From Trileptium ribeirensis (taxonomy: Eukaryota; Nematoda; Enoplea; Enoplida; Thoracostomopsidae), in NCBI GenBank assembly GCA_030248225.1, contig JASANE010007305.1:1-64000 (forward strand): a DNA stretch of 64,000 nucleotides, in the 5' to 3' direction. The notes under the pieces are model-generated. The model saw only the letters and a program-made list of their open reading frames with translations, ran no database searches and was not told the DNA's origin. The first letter of the stretch is position 1; every line of letters starts with the position of its first letter. Position numbers and translations under genes: made by a program. Positions 25,401 through 40,400 of this stretch are shown here, piece by piece.

Positions 25401-28400
25401 AGCAGCGTCTCTCCGTGTGTCATGGAATGTTAAAAAATTTTCAAAATGAAATTAGTTAAATCCAATATTTCCACAACTCCAAGGTATAGCTCTCACGTCC
25501 GACGCAACGTTTCATGAAATTGCGACATACTTTTTGAGTAATGTCGAGAGTTGTGTGGAAAAAAATTGCGACACAGTATTGGCACCGTTGTATCATTTTA
25601 CCACGAGCGATTAAAGAAAAACTGAATGACAGTTCATCCACCTGGGTCGACAGGAGACACCGTCCGATCACTTTCCCAAACGTCTTGATGAAGCGTCTGT
25701 CGGACAACCTACCAAACGTACTATATTCGCAGTTGCATGTACCATTTGCCGGCTTCCTTGACCTGACAGGTTCGACCCTTCCGCTGCCAGGTTTTGTGTT
25801 ATGGCAACCCCTTGGCTCGACAATCCAGCTGCAATTTTCGCTTGTTTGCTTCGATTCTTTGACTTCGGCTCATTCTACGCAGGTGTATCTGCTTACATTG
25901 CGACGGACTTGAACAGTGGCGAAGCTGGCAGTGCAGCAACTGCAATAAGCCTTGACACCCGAAGCACTGAATTACATACTGTTAAAATGCTGACTGAGAT
26001 GTGTTCGATTAGATATGCTTCGGAATCGCTATTATGAAATGGCTCGACGGGTATGACGTCAGGACCTTTGCCGTGGCAGTAGTTCAAACTAACACACCAC
26101 TAGAATCATCTGCAGGCGAATAACTGGGTAAAACATGTGCTCCTCGCAAAGTGTCCGTGGAGTATGCAAGCGGAATACGAGCAGCTGCTGTGTTGTTATT
26201 GAACTGTTGTGCGATTCCACCGAAAGCGGAGACTTGTCATTATTTACGCGACTGGGTTTGCTCATTACGGGTTTTTAACGGTCCAGTGTGGACCAAAAAA
26301 CGAAAACTGAAATAGTTGCACAACGTCTCGAGCGATATGAGTGAAATTAGACATATTTTGAAAATAACATCACTCTAAGCGAACTGTTATTGCGCTTATC
26401 TATGCTGAAACGGGCTTTAAAAGGTTCTGTGAGACCGTAACTACGCCATAAGTTGGCATAAATTACATGCTCAGTACTGAGAATTCATCATTTTGGCAAT
26501 GAGACAAGTTACTAATGTTAAACAGTTAAATGAATGCTCAAACATGATATTACCAGATACTACACATAACAAGTTACGCATTTCGAACATTTACGGTCAC
26601 ACTATTACTGTGTACATGTGCGCAATTCTAAAAGCCCTGGCTGACTAAGACTACTCTTGTTAGTGTCGCATTTACTAGTGCAGAAGAGTTAAATCGTTTG
26701 GCGCTCTTGTTAAAGTTAGTGCAATAGAGCAGATAAGAGTTATGTTTTTCGCAAGAAAACCTTCATCACACTCCTAAACACATATGTAGTGGTAATCGAG
26801 ATTGCAGAACGTAGTGTAGCATAGGTAAACCTACGCCTTTTGCGTGCGGAGCCAAGCAGCTCTCGATAGCATAAGTCGATATGCTATAATATGTGGATAT
26901 CACACTATACCGCACAAGTTATAACAAAACTAACACCGCCAATAAAACACCCCAATGCAAGCTATCAGCCTCCCACGACGTCACAATAAAATTAGAAATT
27001 TTCGGTCGAGGAACCGTGGTGGCGCCTGCCCCCGTATCCATGGGTCGCAGAGCAAAACCAACACCGGCAATTAATTTCCATGTTCGAAACCCCTAAAGTG
27101 AAACTGTTATTTCGAATAGGACGCCAGAACAAATTTTCGAATTTTCGGTCGAGGAACCACGAGGGTGTTATACCCCAAACCCCATAACTTAGTCGAAAAC
27201 AAAAAGAGACATGGGCACTTATCATTTTACAATGAATAAAACCAACTAGAAAAAAAAATCAAAAACTAAGACAAAAATAACATTGCTTCCGTGAAGGGTG
27301 CTGAAATGGGGTAAAAACCCACACATTTTGACCTCTGACCCTGGAACCAGACTTCAAATCAAAAAAATGGGTTGGGGTGTATACGATAAATCTACTATGC
27401 TGGCTAGAATGAGACCAAGATCATGAAAATGATTTAAGTTGTTCCCGAGTTATAGCCGATCACACACACAGAGACGAAATTAAAATATCTGCAACACACA
27501 ATCTCCGCTACGTTACACTACCCTCTAAATATTTATATTTCGTTAAAGTCGAAGACCCAAAACAAAACTCAAATAGAAAAGCACCACATACAGCAATATA
27601 TAGTGTTGTTCTCTGAACGAAATGAGCTTACGAGTGATTGAATCCATCTAGTCGTTGAGTAGATATGGCCAATTTGGTCTTTTCGGGGTCCCAAGGGCCA
27701 TTTTCCACCTATTTTAACCTACCCCGCTCCGACAGGTGAGGTCAATTGCAAACAGCGTATGTACCTATATAGAGCTTTGCTTTCTGTACAAAATGCCTAA
27801 GCTTAGCCAAATCGCTCTAGCGGCTAAGGAGATATAACGTGACGGTCCAGCGGCTCAAATGAGATATCACACGACCTGAACTGCCCGTCAAAAGTTGAGT
27901 TTTGCATGTCACACCAAAAACGAACGCACAAACAGACGTTGCCAAATTTCACACTCCTGGCTAGTAAGAATTCTTCGCTTCGTTCGTTTCACTCACTCAC
28001 TAAGAATTCAAATATGTCCTAACAATGATATATACAAACTCGCTGAAGGGCCACTGGCAAGATCAGCGCTTGGAGCACCATTTGGCTCTCACAAAAGCAT
28101 TTGCAATCCTTCCGTCAATGAACAAACAGGTCCATGCCACATTTTCACATTCGAATGTATTTAGTTTCTAGCTTGCAATATGAGGGTCTTAGATTTGTAC
28201 GATGTCGACGCAAAAGAATAACCCAATATAAGCACTTCTGTTGGAGCAGCAGTTAATTATATCCATTCAATGAAGATTCGCCCCAAACTTAACATCCTAG
28301 TCACACTGGACCCAATTTATTTGCCAAAATGAGTTGGTCAATAAGGCTTCAGTTTTCCACAAAAAATACTCTTCAGTTTTAAAAATGCTGATTTTGATTC

Positions 28401-31400
28401 ATTATACCTTTGTGTTTAACAAACGAATAAAAAAGGGGTTATTTCACGAAACCATGTACATTTGAAACACCCCTTTTGAAGCCAAAATGAAACGTTTTCG
28501 AATGTACAGTGTCTAGACCCCTTCAGACGTAAAAACCCTGAATTTTCCCAATATCGATGTTTCTATGCAAAACGATCTACCAGAAGCCTGCTACAGGGGT
28601 CGCAAAGGATCCCCGGGGAGGGTCAAATTTTAATCCGAAATAAGTCAGTATTCTGTAGGTTGATGCAGTGACACGTGAACAATGGTCTGTTTGTATGCAA
28701 GTCGGGCCAAAATGGTGCCGTCAAGCCATTTGGAGGACTTGCGACCTAAAATTGGTGCCGCTAGGGCCCTTTTGGGGTTAAAAATCGACCAATTTAGAAC
28801 AAGCCTGTTGCAGAAATTTTTCTAGCTCAACGGAGACACCACCTACAGATACCATTTTATGCACACAAACCAACCATGAGTGGCGGATGTCCGACAAAAA
28901 ATTTCAGGCAGAAACTTGGGATTTGTAAAAATTGACACCCCGAAAGGTTAAGTCGGAGGATACACCTCAGGTCGGGGGGGGCACACGTTCCTACAACATA
29001 CAACGCGTGAGACTTTAGCTACTTCTAAAGATTTTAGATTTGGTTTAACACGCTGCTGATATAAAAAACACAACTGACCTATGATTAGCATACATTTAGG
29101 TGATAATACCGAGGACAATACGCGCAATAGATGTGCAGGCAGGCGGAAGGGTTCTTTAGCTGCTTAGTTAACCGCACGGCCCCATATCATGGTGCAATGG
29201 TGATAAACTTATATACTAATATGGCTCTTGCACCCTACGATTTCGTTTACTATACAAGCGGAAGGGGGCTACACGTCAGGTTGGAGGGGAGGCTACATTT
29301 TCATTAAATTTTTTAATACATGGGCGATTCTAGTGGGGCGTTACTGTTTCCATTCAGCATATTGTAGAACTGTATGCTAGATTTGGCTTTCTGAGCGGAG
29401 CGAAGCGAAGCGTTTTTATTTTCTATCTGGGAGAAAAAGGTCGATGTCCGTCCGTCCGTTCGTTAGTTCGGTCCGACGGATCTCAAGAACCACTGAACCT
29501 ATTTAAAAAATTTTTTTTGTTTGAAAGCCTATCATGTCAGAGTGTACATCTGATATTTGGGATTAAAAAATTTTGAGTAGTTAATTAGTAATTAGCTAAT
29601 TAGTTAAAAGCTTATGCAGCTAAAATAGAGAATTTTGCAATATTTGTGTTATTTATTGAAATAGAATCGTTTCGATCAAACCATTATAGGGTTTTTGGGT
29701 CGAAGAATTCAAATATAATATTGTTACCAATGATAAAGCCCTATACCTTATGCAACGTAGTTACAAGAACTTAAAATTGAGTACATTCGTAATGCCACAG
29801 CCCAAGCTCCGATCACAAATGTAGTTCCACTACCGACTAGTTAACCTTAATTTTTGTAAGGTCGGGGTACAATAAGGCTACATTTTGCATACCATATTTT
29901 TGGCACTTTATGACCTTCTACCTCATAATTAAACAACACATGGACAGACGATGACATTCTTTTTTTCAATAAAACCTGTATTGATTACGATTATCGTTAT
30001 ATAGCATATTTGGCGCTTGTGCACTTTGATGTTATTTGCCAGCGTATGCAAGCTGCCAGATTTGACCTATGTCGGGGAGCTACATATCACGAAAAAATTT
30101 TTTTGGACGTCAGCTTCAATGTAGATGCTGACACCCAAGTTTTTGCGGAAAAATTATCAAATACCAAAGGATCACAGGGAAATGAAAAACACACATATGT
30201 ATCAAGTGCTAGCGATTCGGCGAACGTTTATATTGGGACGTGTTCTTGGCTTCATTTGGTCAATCCGGTTTGTGGGCCTCTGGCTCCTGCTATGTTAGGG
30301 GCACAGATGTCTACCATACCTTGTTGTGACCGTCAGAACGCCTATTAATAAACCTCACAGCGATATTAAATTTTCTTCCAAAAAACCGGTGGTATGGGCC
30401 AAAAAGTGCCGATGCAGCCCCCCGACCAAAATGACATGGTTTCGTGAAATGACCTATACATTTTGAAACTAAGATGCATTTATACCAATAAAGGTTTTCC
30501 GCAAATGTGGTTCGCAAAATTGTTTGTGAAAAAGTTCACTTTTATCAAAATCTAGGATTAACGAGATTCCTACTGTCCCTAACTACTATCTAGCGAAACC
30601 ACAGTGGTGGGAACGGGCAGGCACCGCGAAATTGGCGGGGAAAGAAGACCCTGTCGAGATTCACTCTAAATTAGAAGACCCTGTTAAATTAGCAAAACTT
30701 AGCTCAGCAGATTTGATTTTAGATCCAAACGCATGGTAAAATAACAGCAATAAGATAAACTTCTCCTATTCGTTTCAATCATTTGCCTATTTAGAGTGCG
30801 AGCAGTGTAGGAATTTACTCAAACCGTGGTAGAATAATAAACTGCTTGTGCATATTTAGTGTGTTTAAATATGAATAAAAACACATGCCATTGTTTCTAC
30901 AATGCATCTGGAAAAAAATTACATAAGTACAGCCGTGAAAAGATAATAATCATACAAAATATATTGCAACACAAAATCTAGAGAATTGATATACCTTGTA
31001 ACCCATAGTAAGGCGTTGTCCAAATCGATCGACAGTCTTAAAATTGGTAGCAAGTGTTCGTTGTTTATACAGTGCATCTTTTAGTAATTCCTTCATGGAG
31101 CTAATCTAAACAATAAAATTCGAATTAATGCACTTAGAACTACGGAACGACCGAATATTCGGTATTCGGCCGAATAGTTGGCAATATTCGGCCGAATACC
31201 GAATAGTTGACTGGCCGCTGTTAGTTGAAAAATAGAGTCAAAATCTGCACACCAGATATCTTAATTTTACGGCCGGAGACCTGATAATGATGCTGCAAAC
31301 CGCTAAATACGTCCAACATGTTGCAACTTTGGTAAGACAAGATGTGTTTGAGACTCATCAATTCAGTTCGCAGCCGGATCGAATGTTCTGATCACCACAG

Positions 31401-34400
31401 TTATGTTCTTCATCAGCCGTGCACCATCTCGCTGCCATAATAGCTGCGAAATTAATACTTTGGGGTCTAAATGCAGCAGGATTTGTTCGTTTTCCTTGAC
31501 ACGTCGTGAATGTGAAGTGAGACATCATGCTATGCGGTTCTACATACCTACATAAGCCTAACCCTAAGTCTACCGCCCCCGAACACCACGCACTGAGCCG
31601 TTCTTTTTTAACGATATGACTTCACGTACCAATTATCGCCGTTGTCCAGATAATGAAGTTATAAAAAATCAATAAAAACAAAATTATAATACTTCAACCT
31701 AGCAATGAGAGCACAAAGCAAAAAAAAATCATCGAACAAAAACTATCGCTGACTCAGCAACACAACATAAAACGACCTGTTGCATGGCGCACGTACATAC
31801 AGTGGTGGATTTATAGAGTTATAGATTTCTCATCATACATAGGTGTTGCGAACAACTATTCGGTATTCGGCCGAATAGTAGGGACCGAATATTCGGTATT
31901 CGATGAAATTAGGAATTAGGTATTCGGTCGTTCCCTACTTAGTACCCAAAAACCATTCTACCGAAAACTACTAAACAACGGTCAGACAATCCTTAAAAGT
32001 GCCTTATAAATTTTTTCACACAGAAAAGACACCGGTAAATAACACAGAGTCCCGACAATTATTATCTAGTCTTAAACAGATAATTTCTTATTTCTAGCCG
32101 GATAAGACAAAATGAACAAAAATAACAAGTATACTTTCAATTAACATCCTGTACAACCAAGACCATATGCTGCTAAGTCTTAACAATTTTACTTAAAAAA
32201 TGTATTTTCATTTCTTGCTCGGAATCTGTTCGAGCGTCCACAGGTAACATTTTTAAAAATTGTAAACAATACGTAATAATGTACTGGCGTCTGCAAAACT
32301 CTTGATATTTCAGTCGGAAGGGGCGAGGTAGCACTGATAGGGCGTTGTACGATGCAAGCGCTAAAAATACGCAAGCGAATATAAAAGTTATATATACACT
32401 TTAGTTCCACTACGCATCGGCCTTAGCCTATGTCATTATTGATACTGTAGCAAGCAACAACTGACGAATATTGTTTCAACAAACACTGAATCATATAGCA
32501 TAATACACAAAAAAGATAACATTTCTTAGAAAATTCCACCATTTTAATAGCCAAAAATACGCAAGCGAATATAAAAGTTATATATACACTTTAGTTCCAC
32601 TACGTATCGGCCTTAGCCTATGTCATTATTGATACTGTAGCAAGCAACAACTGACGAATATTGTTTCAACAAACACTGAATCATATAGCATAATACACAA
32701 AAAAGATAACATTTCTTAGAAAATTCCACCATTTTAATAGCCAAAATATTGTCAAATTACATAAAATTATCAAATTAGATTTATTTACCATTTCAGCCAT
32801 TTAAATTCAAAAATTATCGGTTTATGCAAAGAGGACCAATTCCTGGCTTCCAACATTGGCGTCCATCCGGTTTAACCCTCCTGGAAAATTTCTCAGCAGA
32901 TCGGGAAGCGAGGGAAATTACATTAAATTTGGTTGAATTGTAAATTTGACAAAATTTCAAACAGTCATTATGAAAAACATCACGCAAAATATTTAAACCG
33001 TCATCAGTTTTATTCAAATTTGTATGCATGAACACATTATACATTATTGCTATAAATTCACACAACTAAGCTTAGAACATTTTCAGCTTTGAAAAATTAC
33101 TGATGTGAAAATTTAAGACATTTCTACATGGTAGAAAAAAATTCCTGGACGGGGATCGGAAAAAAGAACCCTTGCAAAAGCAACTTTGTTCAATTCGTAT
33201 AAGCTTGTTGTAAATTGAAAAATGGTTTTTCAGTCATCACAAAGCCTTTCGTATTTCACTCACTGAAATATCGAAAAGAAGCAAAATACTAAAACCCTTA
33301 CGGTTTAGCGTTCAAAGTATTCGCTCAAGCCCTTTCTTATTTCACTCACTAAAACATCGAAAATAGGCACGGTGCTGAACCCCCTTTCCACTTACTGTTC
33401 AATGTTTTCGCTCATATATGGATATGATAAAGTTGTTTTACTCAACAAAATATTAAAAACAAGATGACCAATTCAACTCCTGTACGCCTCACCTGAAGTT
33501 TATTCGGTTGCAAAACAACAAAACCAGGTGTTTGAGGCACCCCTCATTCAGTGAGTACGAGTGCACAGTCACACTTGGAAAATCAAGCGTGGTTACGATC
33601 CGTAAATAAAATTTCATTTGCAAATGCCGATTAGACATACGGAACAAGTATGTAAACGTTATAAATTACAAAAAGTTAGCGGAGCAATAGGCAAACTATT
33701 TTATATCATATATCACGTTTTACACAATTGGTGTGAAATCCCCCATATAAAAAGCTAGCTAGCTAAAAAATTAGCTAATTAATTAGTAATATCAACTAAT
33801 CAGCTAATTATAATACTAATTATTATTATTATAATACTAATTATTATTATATTATTAATACTAATACTAATTATTCATTGAAAAAGAAGCAATTTTTATT
33901 TCAAAATGCTAATAGGCTAACGCGGTTAACAAATTAGTTATTACTAATTAACTAAAACAAATGATTTCCTCTTGCACCTGAAGGATATTAAGCCTTTCAA
34001 ACAAAAAAATTAAAATCGGCCCATTATTTATTGAAAAGTTCAACGGACGAACGTACGGACAGACGGTGCCGATTTCCCTCCGCCGAAGAAAACAAAAACG
34101 CTTCGCTCAAAAACAAGATGACCAATTAAACTCCTATACGAGTCACCTAAATTTTCATTCAGTCGCTGAAATAGCATAATGCTTGATGTACACTCAGTAA
34201 GTGATCACAAGTGCACAGTTATACTAAATCTATCATTCAAGGATCGAGCTGTTTCACCTACACATTTAATGTTACATTTACTGCACGTAATGAGGTAAAT
34301 TTACATTCTTAATGTTACAGTTGAACGTATTGTTATGTGTTATGTCTACCATTAGTAAGATCATAAATGTAAGCATCTGTTTTGGTATGAGCCATAGAAA

Positions 34401-37400
34401 AACGAACCAGGTACTATATAATTACATGTTATACAACTGTTGAGACAAGTATTGTGGTAGGCATAATTTCAAACAAAGTCACTAGTGTCCAATTTTATCA
34501 AGTTTACTTTTTAAGAGATTTAAATTACACTTTAGGCGAGCCAGATGCAAAAAATAGAATTTTTACCCTCGAAAAAGTCATTAATCCGCAGGCAGTCAAA
34601 ATGGTGTTCACAGCGTCACTAAAGTGCCCAATTTGATCAAGTTTACACCTACAACCACGTCTAAGTACATAGATTTGGAAAGAATGTGGCAATTTGGAGA
34701 ATTTCAGCAGGGAGTAACCGGAATTCCGGTTCCGACGAAAATCGTGTTCCGGTTGCGGTTACGGCAAAGGGCAAAAATCATACCGGAACCGGAATTCCGG
34801 TTTAAAAATTTTGTTTGAAATTTTCCACGTTTTTTGCTTCATCCTGTTATCCAAACATATGTAATATATTATACAAAGATCAAGGTCCAATACAATCAAG
34901 CAAAAGAAATGATTAACTAACCAATTTGTCGTGTGAAACGTAAGTAGGGCACATAATTTGAGCAGGAATTTTTCATAATAACCTGCAGGAGTTTGTTAAA
35001 TCAAAGCCAGGTCGGTGCTCGTAGCAGCTATTTTACACATCCAGAAGTCTGTGGGATACGTTTGAATTCAACCGGTTCAACTCGGTAACAGAGCATGGCT
35101 TACGCAGAAGTACTTAGGGTATGCTTGGCTAACATAAATTGCGTCAAGCACCCGCCAGTGCGCTTGTAAACTTGGTAAATCAGTCTAAATTGAAGTAAAC
35201 TAACATTATCTGCAACGCAGCTAGAAACTGCTTTACATTATCTGCAACGCAGCTAGAAACTGCTTTCTTGGCAATGAACTGTATTTATTGAAACTGTGGG
35301 AGCTCTATCACAGTGTGTCTCATTTATATCATTCTGATTAGAAAGTTATCATCATTATGATCTAACTGACGGACACTGTTTGTCCAACGCTAGCCTAAAC
35401 AGTGTCTCTGACCACTGATCAGAAAATTATCTTCTATCTATTATTTTCTCTTAGAATCATATAAACCAATAATTTTAAGTTTCCTACAGAAGAACATGCA
35501 ACAAACGTATGTGTAGTAAAGGGAGGCGACTGGAGACAGAGCGACAGTGTGTATTCTACGCTCCAAGCTTTGTAAGCACATTCGATTTGACGCAGTATAC
35601 GCAATGGTGTATAGTGGAAGACATTTTGTGCTTTGAATGTTCAAAAACCGACATATTTGATCGATAAATAAATATTATTAGCTTCCTCGGTCTTTAAAGT
35701 TTCAGAAAGGCAATAATACCATCGCCATACATTAACTTTAATGTAAAAGTTATTTTTAATGCATTTTAAATCCACTATACCTTCATTTCTTCCGTCATGT
35801 GCTTTACTATATATAAATTTCGAAGACCAGGTTCCGGTTCCGGTTCCGGTTTAAACGGACGGTTCCGGTACCGGTTATTCCCTGAATTTCAGGTATCCTA
35901 AACGTTCCAGAGAACCATCGAAACTCAACAGGACGCCAGAGATGAAGAATTTGGATAAAACGCAGTTTAAAGCAACCAACTTTATGTTTGAGAGAAAAAA
36001 ATGTGGTCTAAATACCTAAATCCCGTCAAAATCATAAAAATCACGACCAACTAGGTAGAAATTTTGGAATTTTTAGGAAATTGCCAAACTACACAAGACA
36101 GCACTTTCAAAATCTATCTAGTCCCTCATTCTTCAAAATATCTCAATAAAATTTTTACATGTCCTTCATACAGATACGAAGAACATCTAGAACCGGTTTT
36201 TTCCTAGTTCGCGAGTTATATTCACTCAGAATTAGCAAATCGTGAAAACAACCAAATTTGGTTCTAAGTACCAAAAAACGCGTAAGGTCATGTTGATCAC
36301 GAGAATGGTTCTTCACTTTTAAGACTAGAATAATTTTTTTATTTGACCCATTGTACCCATACAACTAACCAAAATATTTTGTATGATTGGCAAGATTTTG
36401 GTGCAACCATTAAATATATTAAAAACAAAAAATTTTACTCACTTCTAAAAAACTCTAAATCCCGACTGTTTTGCCAAAAAAATTTGACCAGATTTTGGCA
36501 ATAACTCCAGAAAGACGCAAGATATGTTAGATCCATCAAGGCTCAGCACCATTAATTTCTCGAGACACATCGATTGGTAACAAATTTAACCCTATCAGAC
36601 AATATTGTTGACAAGTTAATGCTTGGTGGTAAAAAACGAAATCTGACTAATTTCTGACATCGACGGTTTTCCGGTATCTTAGGAATCGTTTTCACGAAAC
36701 CTATGAATTGATACCAAAACAACCAATGTATATTCTAAACCTTCTTGAGAGCTCCAGCACTATATATAATGTCCTCTCGGGATGCCTCGTCGAACCAGAG
36801 GTGCAGGGCTTCTCCCAGAAAACTCACAAAACTACACAATGGTTATTCAAAATGTTCATGAACATTATATTATGGGTTAAATTCCACAGGTTCAAATGTT
36901 TATCAATCCACACAACCATATCCATTGCGGGAAAGGTTCCCAAACTTGCACCTTGAAAAACGTACATATCGTGACAGTAGTAAATTTTAAGTAGATATCA
37001 AAATGTTGAGTGTACGGCCTGTAACTCGCTCTGCGAAAGGAAACGCAGCGAGTGTGGCTTGTATGGCCAAAGCGACTGCTCCAAATTTTCTAATCTATCT
37101 TCCTGGGCCCCTTTGAGGTTCAAAATGTAAGTAGCACAACACTAATGCATTAAGGGCAAATGCAAGTAAATGATTACTACATTAATAAAATCACAAGGCC
37201 TTTATTTCTTCTTCCAATGACCAAACAAAACGAAAACTTAAAAGGAAAATCTGAATTTCGCGCGTCACGTTTCCACGTTGTAGGCACCTAATACTTGCTG
37301 TATATTTACAATTGTATATTTGATTCCACTATACCCAGCAGTTTTCAAAACAGATAGATCCATGAAACCCTCTATTTCACTGACCTGAAATAAACATCCA

Positions 37401-40400
37401 AAAATACAAAATTTGTTGCTAAATTTGGAACTTCTATAAATTTTTGAGCTCGTACATAATCGACATAACCAACGTAGGTTTAAAATCAATGAAGTTTGAA
37501 GGATTAAATTATCTAGCAGGGCAATAGCTCATAGTTAACAAACATGAATCTCACCCAAAATTTAGAAAATTTCATTTTCTGCATAAACATTTTTATACTT
37601 TGACTCATAATCTGAAATCGCCTACTCTAAAAAAGTATCTGAAACAGAGCTGGATTTTTTATGGATTTTCGCATTTTATTCCATGCGTAATGAAATGCAT
37701 TCGTGGACCTAGCTTTGCATTTACGCTGCTCGAATGATTTCCTACACAGGTTTTCACAAAATCGACACGAATTGCAGACTTTTTGATTTTGGCCATTTTA
37801 AATCTTCCAACATTTCCGGTTATAACTGTTGACAAAGACATCGGATCGAAAAATTAGTAGATAATCCACTCATCGAGAGCTACAACTCTACTATTATGTA
37901 TTTGTGCCACAATATCCGCTTTGGTACTACGAGCCAACGTTTAAAAAATATACCAATAAAAGAAATTTTAAGAATTTTTACAAAACAATATTGTTTGTTA
38001 CGGGAAAATGATAACCAGATAAACACGTTGGTTTCGTTGTTTTAACCACAAGCTGGATGTCTTATTAACCCTGCGCTATGGTACAGCTTTAAATTTCGTA
38101 ATTCTTGTACCAAAAGCAGTAAATTTTGCCACTTTTTTCAATATAGATATATTGTAGGACATTAGAACGTGTCTATAGGTTTTGGCTATTGCCGAAAACG
38201 ATAAAACCAAATTGTATTTGCGTGAAATGCATCAAATTAGGCAAGTGCTGGGGCTCTACAACTTAAACATCACTCTTGACATTATAATTTTTCTTTAAAT
38301 TTATAAACTTCAAAAGCTTTCGTCTTTTTGATCATTGGAAGAAGAAATATAGAGTTCGTCGGGCGGTATATGGCTAATATGAGCGTAGCGTTGCCACTGA
38401 AGTACTGCCGATATATAATTGCTATTGCTATCTTTAGTTGGGCTTAGGGCTTGAATTGGATTCCCCGTTACTTACTTGCGCACTGCTAACGTCGACAATT
38501 GGTTTCCAGTTATGCACACCTCCCAAATGATCAGTTTGCGTACACACCACGCACACCGGAATATTGCACGTGAAACAGAAATGTTTCAGATTTTCCGACT
38601 TATGTTGAAGACAATGAACCGGACGCTTGAACGACTTGCCTAAAATGTACAAGTTTGTACAAACAAATGTGAAACGTAATAGTTGAGAAAAAATGTGAAT
38701 GAATGATTTAGGAAAAAATAAAAATGGTATTACCAATACTAACCGGTGTTAGCTAAATACACAGCACCCTTGAAACAGGTGCTAATATATTACTATCACT
38801 AATTCCGTCTGTGAATCTATAACAAGAACAAATGTAAAGTGAATATCCAAGCTGAATGCCACTGAGTTAAACCCAATTGTAACATTTAACCACTGTAAGG
38901 CCTGTAAAGATTCTTCACTTCGTTTCACTCACTACACTCATAATTCAACAAACCATTCACTTACAGAAACAAACAACAATCTATATCGCGTATGCCTGGC
39001 TGCCCCAACCGCTAAAAATTTTGCCAACAATGGAGGAACTAATTCGAAATCTGGGGAGGCGTATTTTGTGAGGTACGTGAAACAAGGAAACACCGCTTCT
39101 GTCAGAATGGACAGAAGTTTTAAATTTTTCCAATATTCAATTGTTTAAAAACGCTATAATAGGTGAAAATCCCTTTCAAAACACTAGAAAGACTTGATGA
39201 TGCTACAAGCGATAATTTTAAACATTTCCTTTTTAAGCAATTTAGTCTAATATATAAATTCAGAAAAAATATATAAAAAGGGAGGGGAAGCTTGCCAGAG
39301 GGAGCCCAAATTTTGCAAGGTGGCACCCGTTTTACCAGGAGAACTGAAAAATGGTTGAAACCCCCACCTCCAATTTTGGAGAAGCCAGTGGGTGTATTAA
39401 AGCAGTCAGCTAGCTGGGCTATTGCTGACAAAGTGGTGTTGGATTAGTCCAGTAAAATGTTTACCTAAAAGTAAACATACTTAAGGGATTCTGGCGAGGT
39501 TTTACCAAGTTTTATGCAAAGGCTCAACTGAATGATTACCAATTTTTGGCTACAGTGGATTTAAACACATTGTCAAGTGAATAAAACGACGGTATTTCCC
39601 TACACTTACCATCTAATTCTTGCAGGGACTTAACTTCATGTCCTTCGAAACAATGCATATATTGATGTGCCATAACACAGTTGTTGCAAAGAAAGTTTGA
39701 ACAGTCCGCACAGTACGCAACAGCAGTAAGGTGTTTAGATTTACAGCCGGTACATAAAAGAGTTTCTGCGTCCGTGCCGCTTGATGAGCCAATGGCTTTA
39801 GCGTCCTAAAAATAGCACAACAAAAGTTCTGTCGTTTATGTTGTTAAATAGCTGAGATCACCATGGACACCAGTGTCTACCGAAACATAAGATTTGGCTT
39901 CGAATCTCAAATAATGTGTGCTGTCTCCACAACCAAGTCTTATCTTAACGAAATTCCAGTTGGAACTTTATAGCACGCATATATATGGCTCATATTTGAA
40001 TTCTGAGTGCATCAGTGAAACGAGCGAAGCGAAGAATTCTTACTAGCCCGGAGTGTGAATTTTGGCAGCGTCTGTTTGTGGGTTTTTTCGTGTGACACGC
40101 ATAACTCAACTTCTGATAGCCAGATAAGGCCGTCCGATACCTCATTCGAAAGCTTAGAAACTATATTTGTGCCGTTTAGTTAGACGCAAAAACCAATTCC
40201 AACACCTTCCCCTCAAAGGTGGTCCAAAAGGGCCCAGGTAGGGTCCCTAAAATCCCACCAAAACACGTTGTGAATTATATCTCAACAACCACCTTTGTGA
40301 TCTGACCGGATTTCGGCTGACTTTGTTCAGAAAGTTTAGCTCTATAAAGCTATATAGATGTTGTTGTTGCCGAGGTCACCTACGCTCCAGGCTTGGGTCA

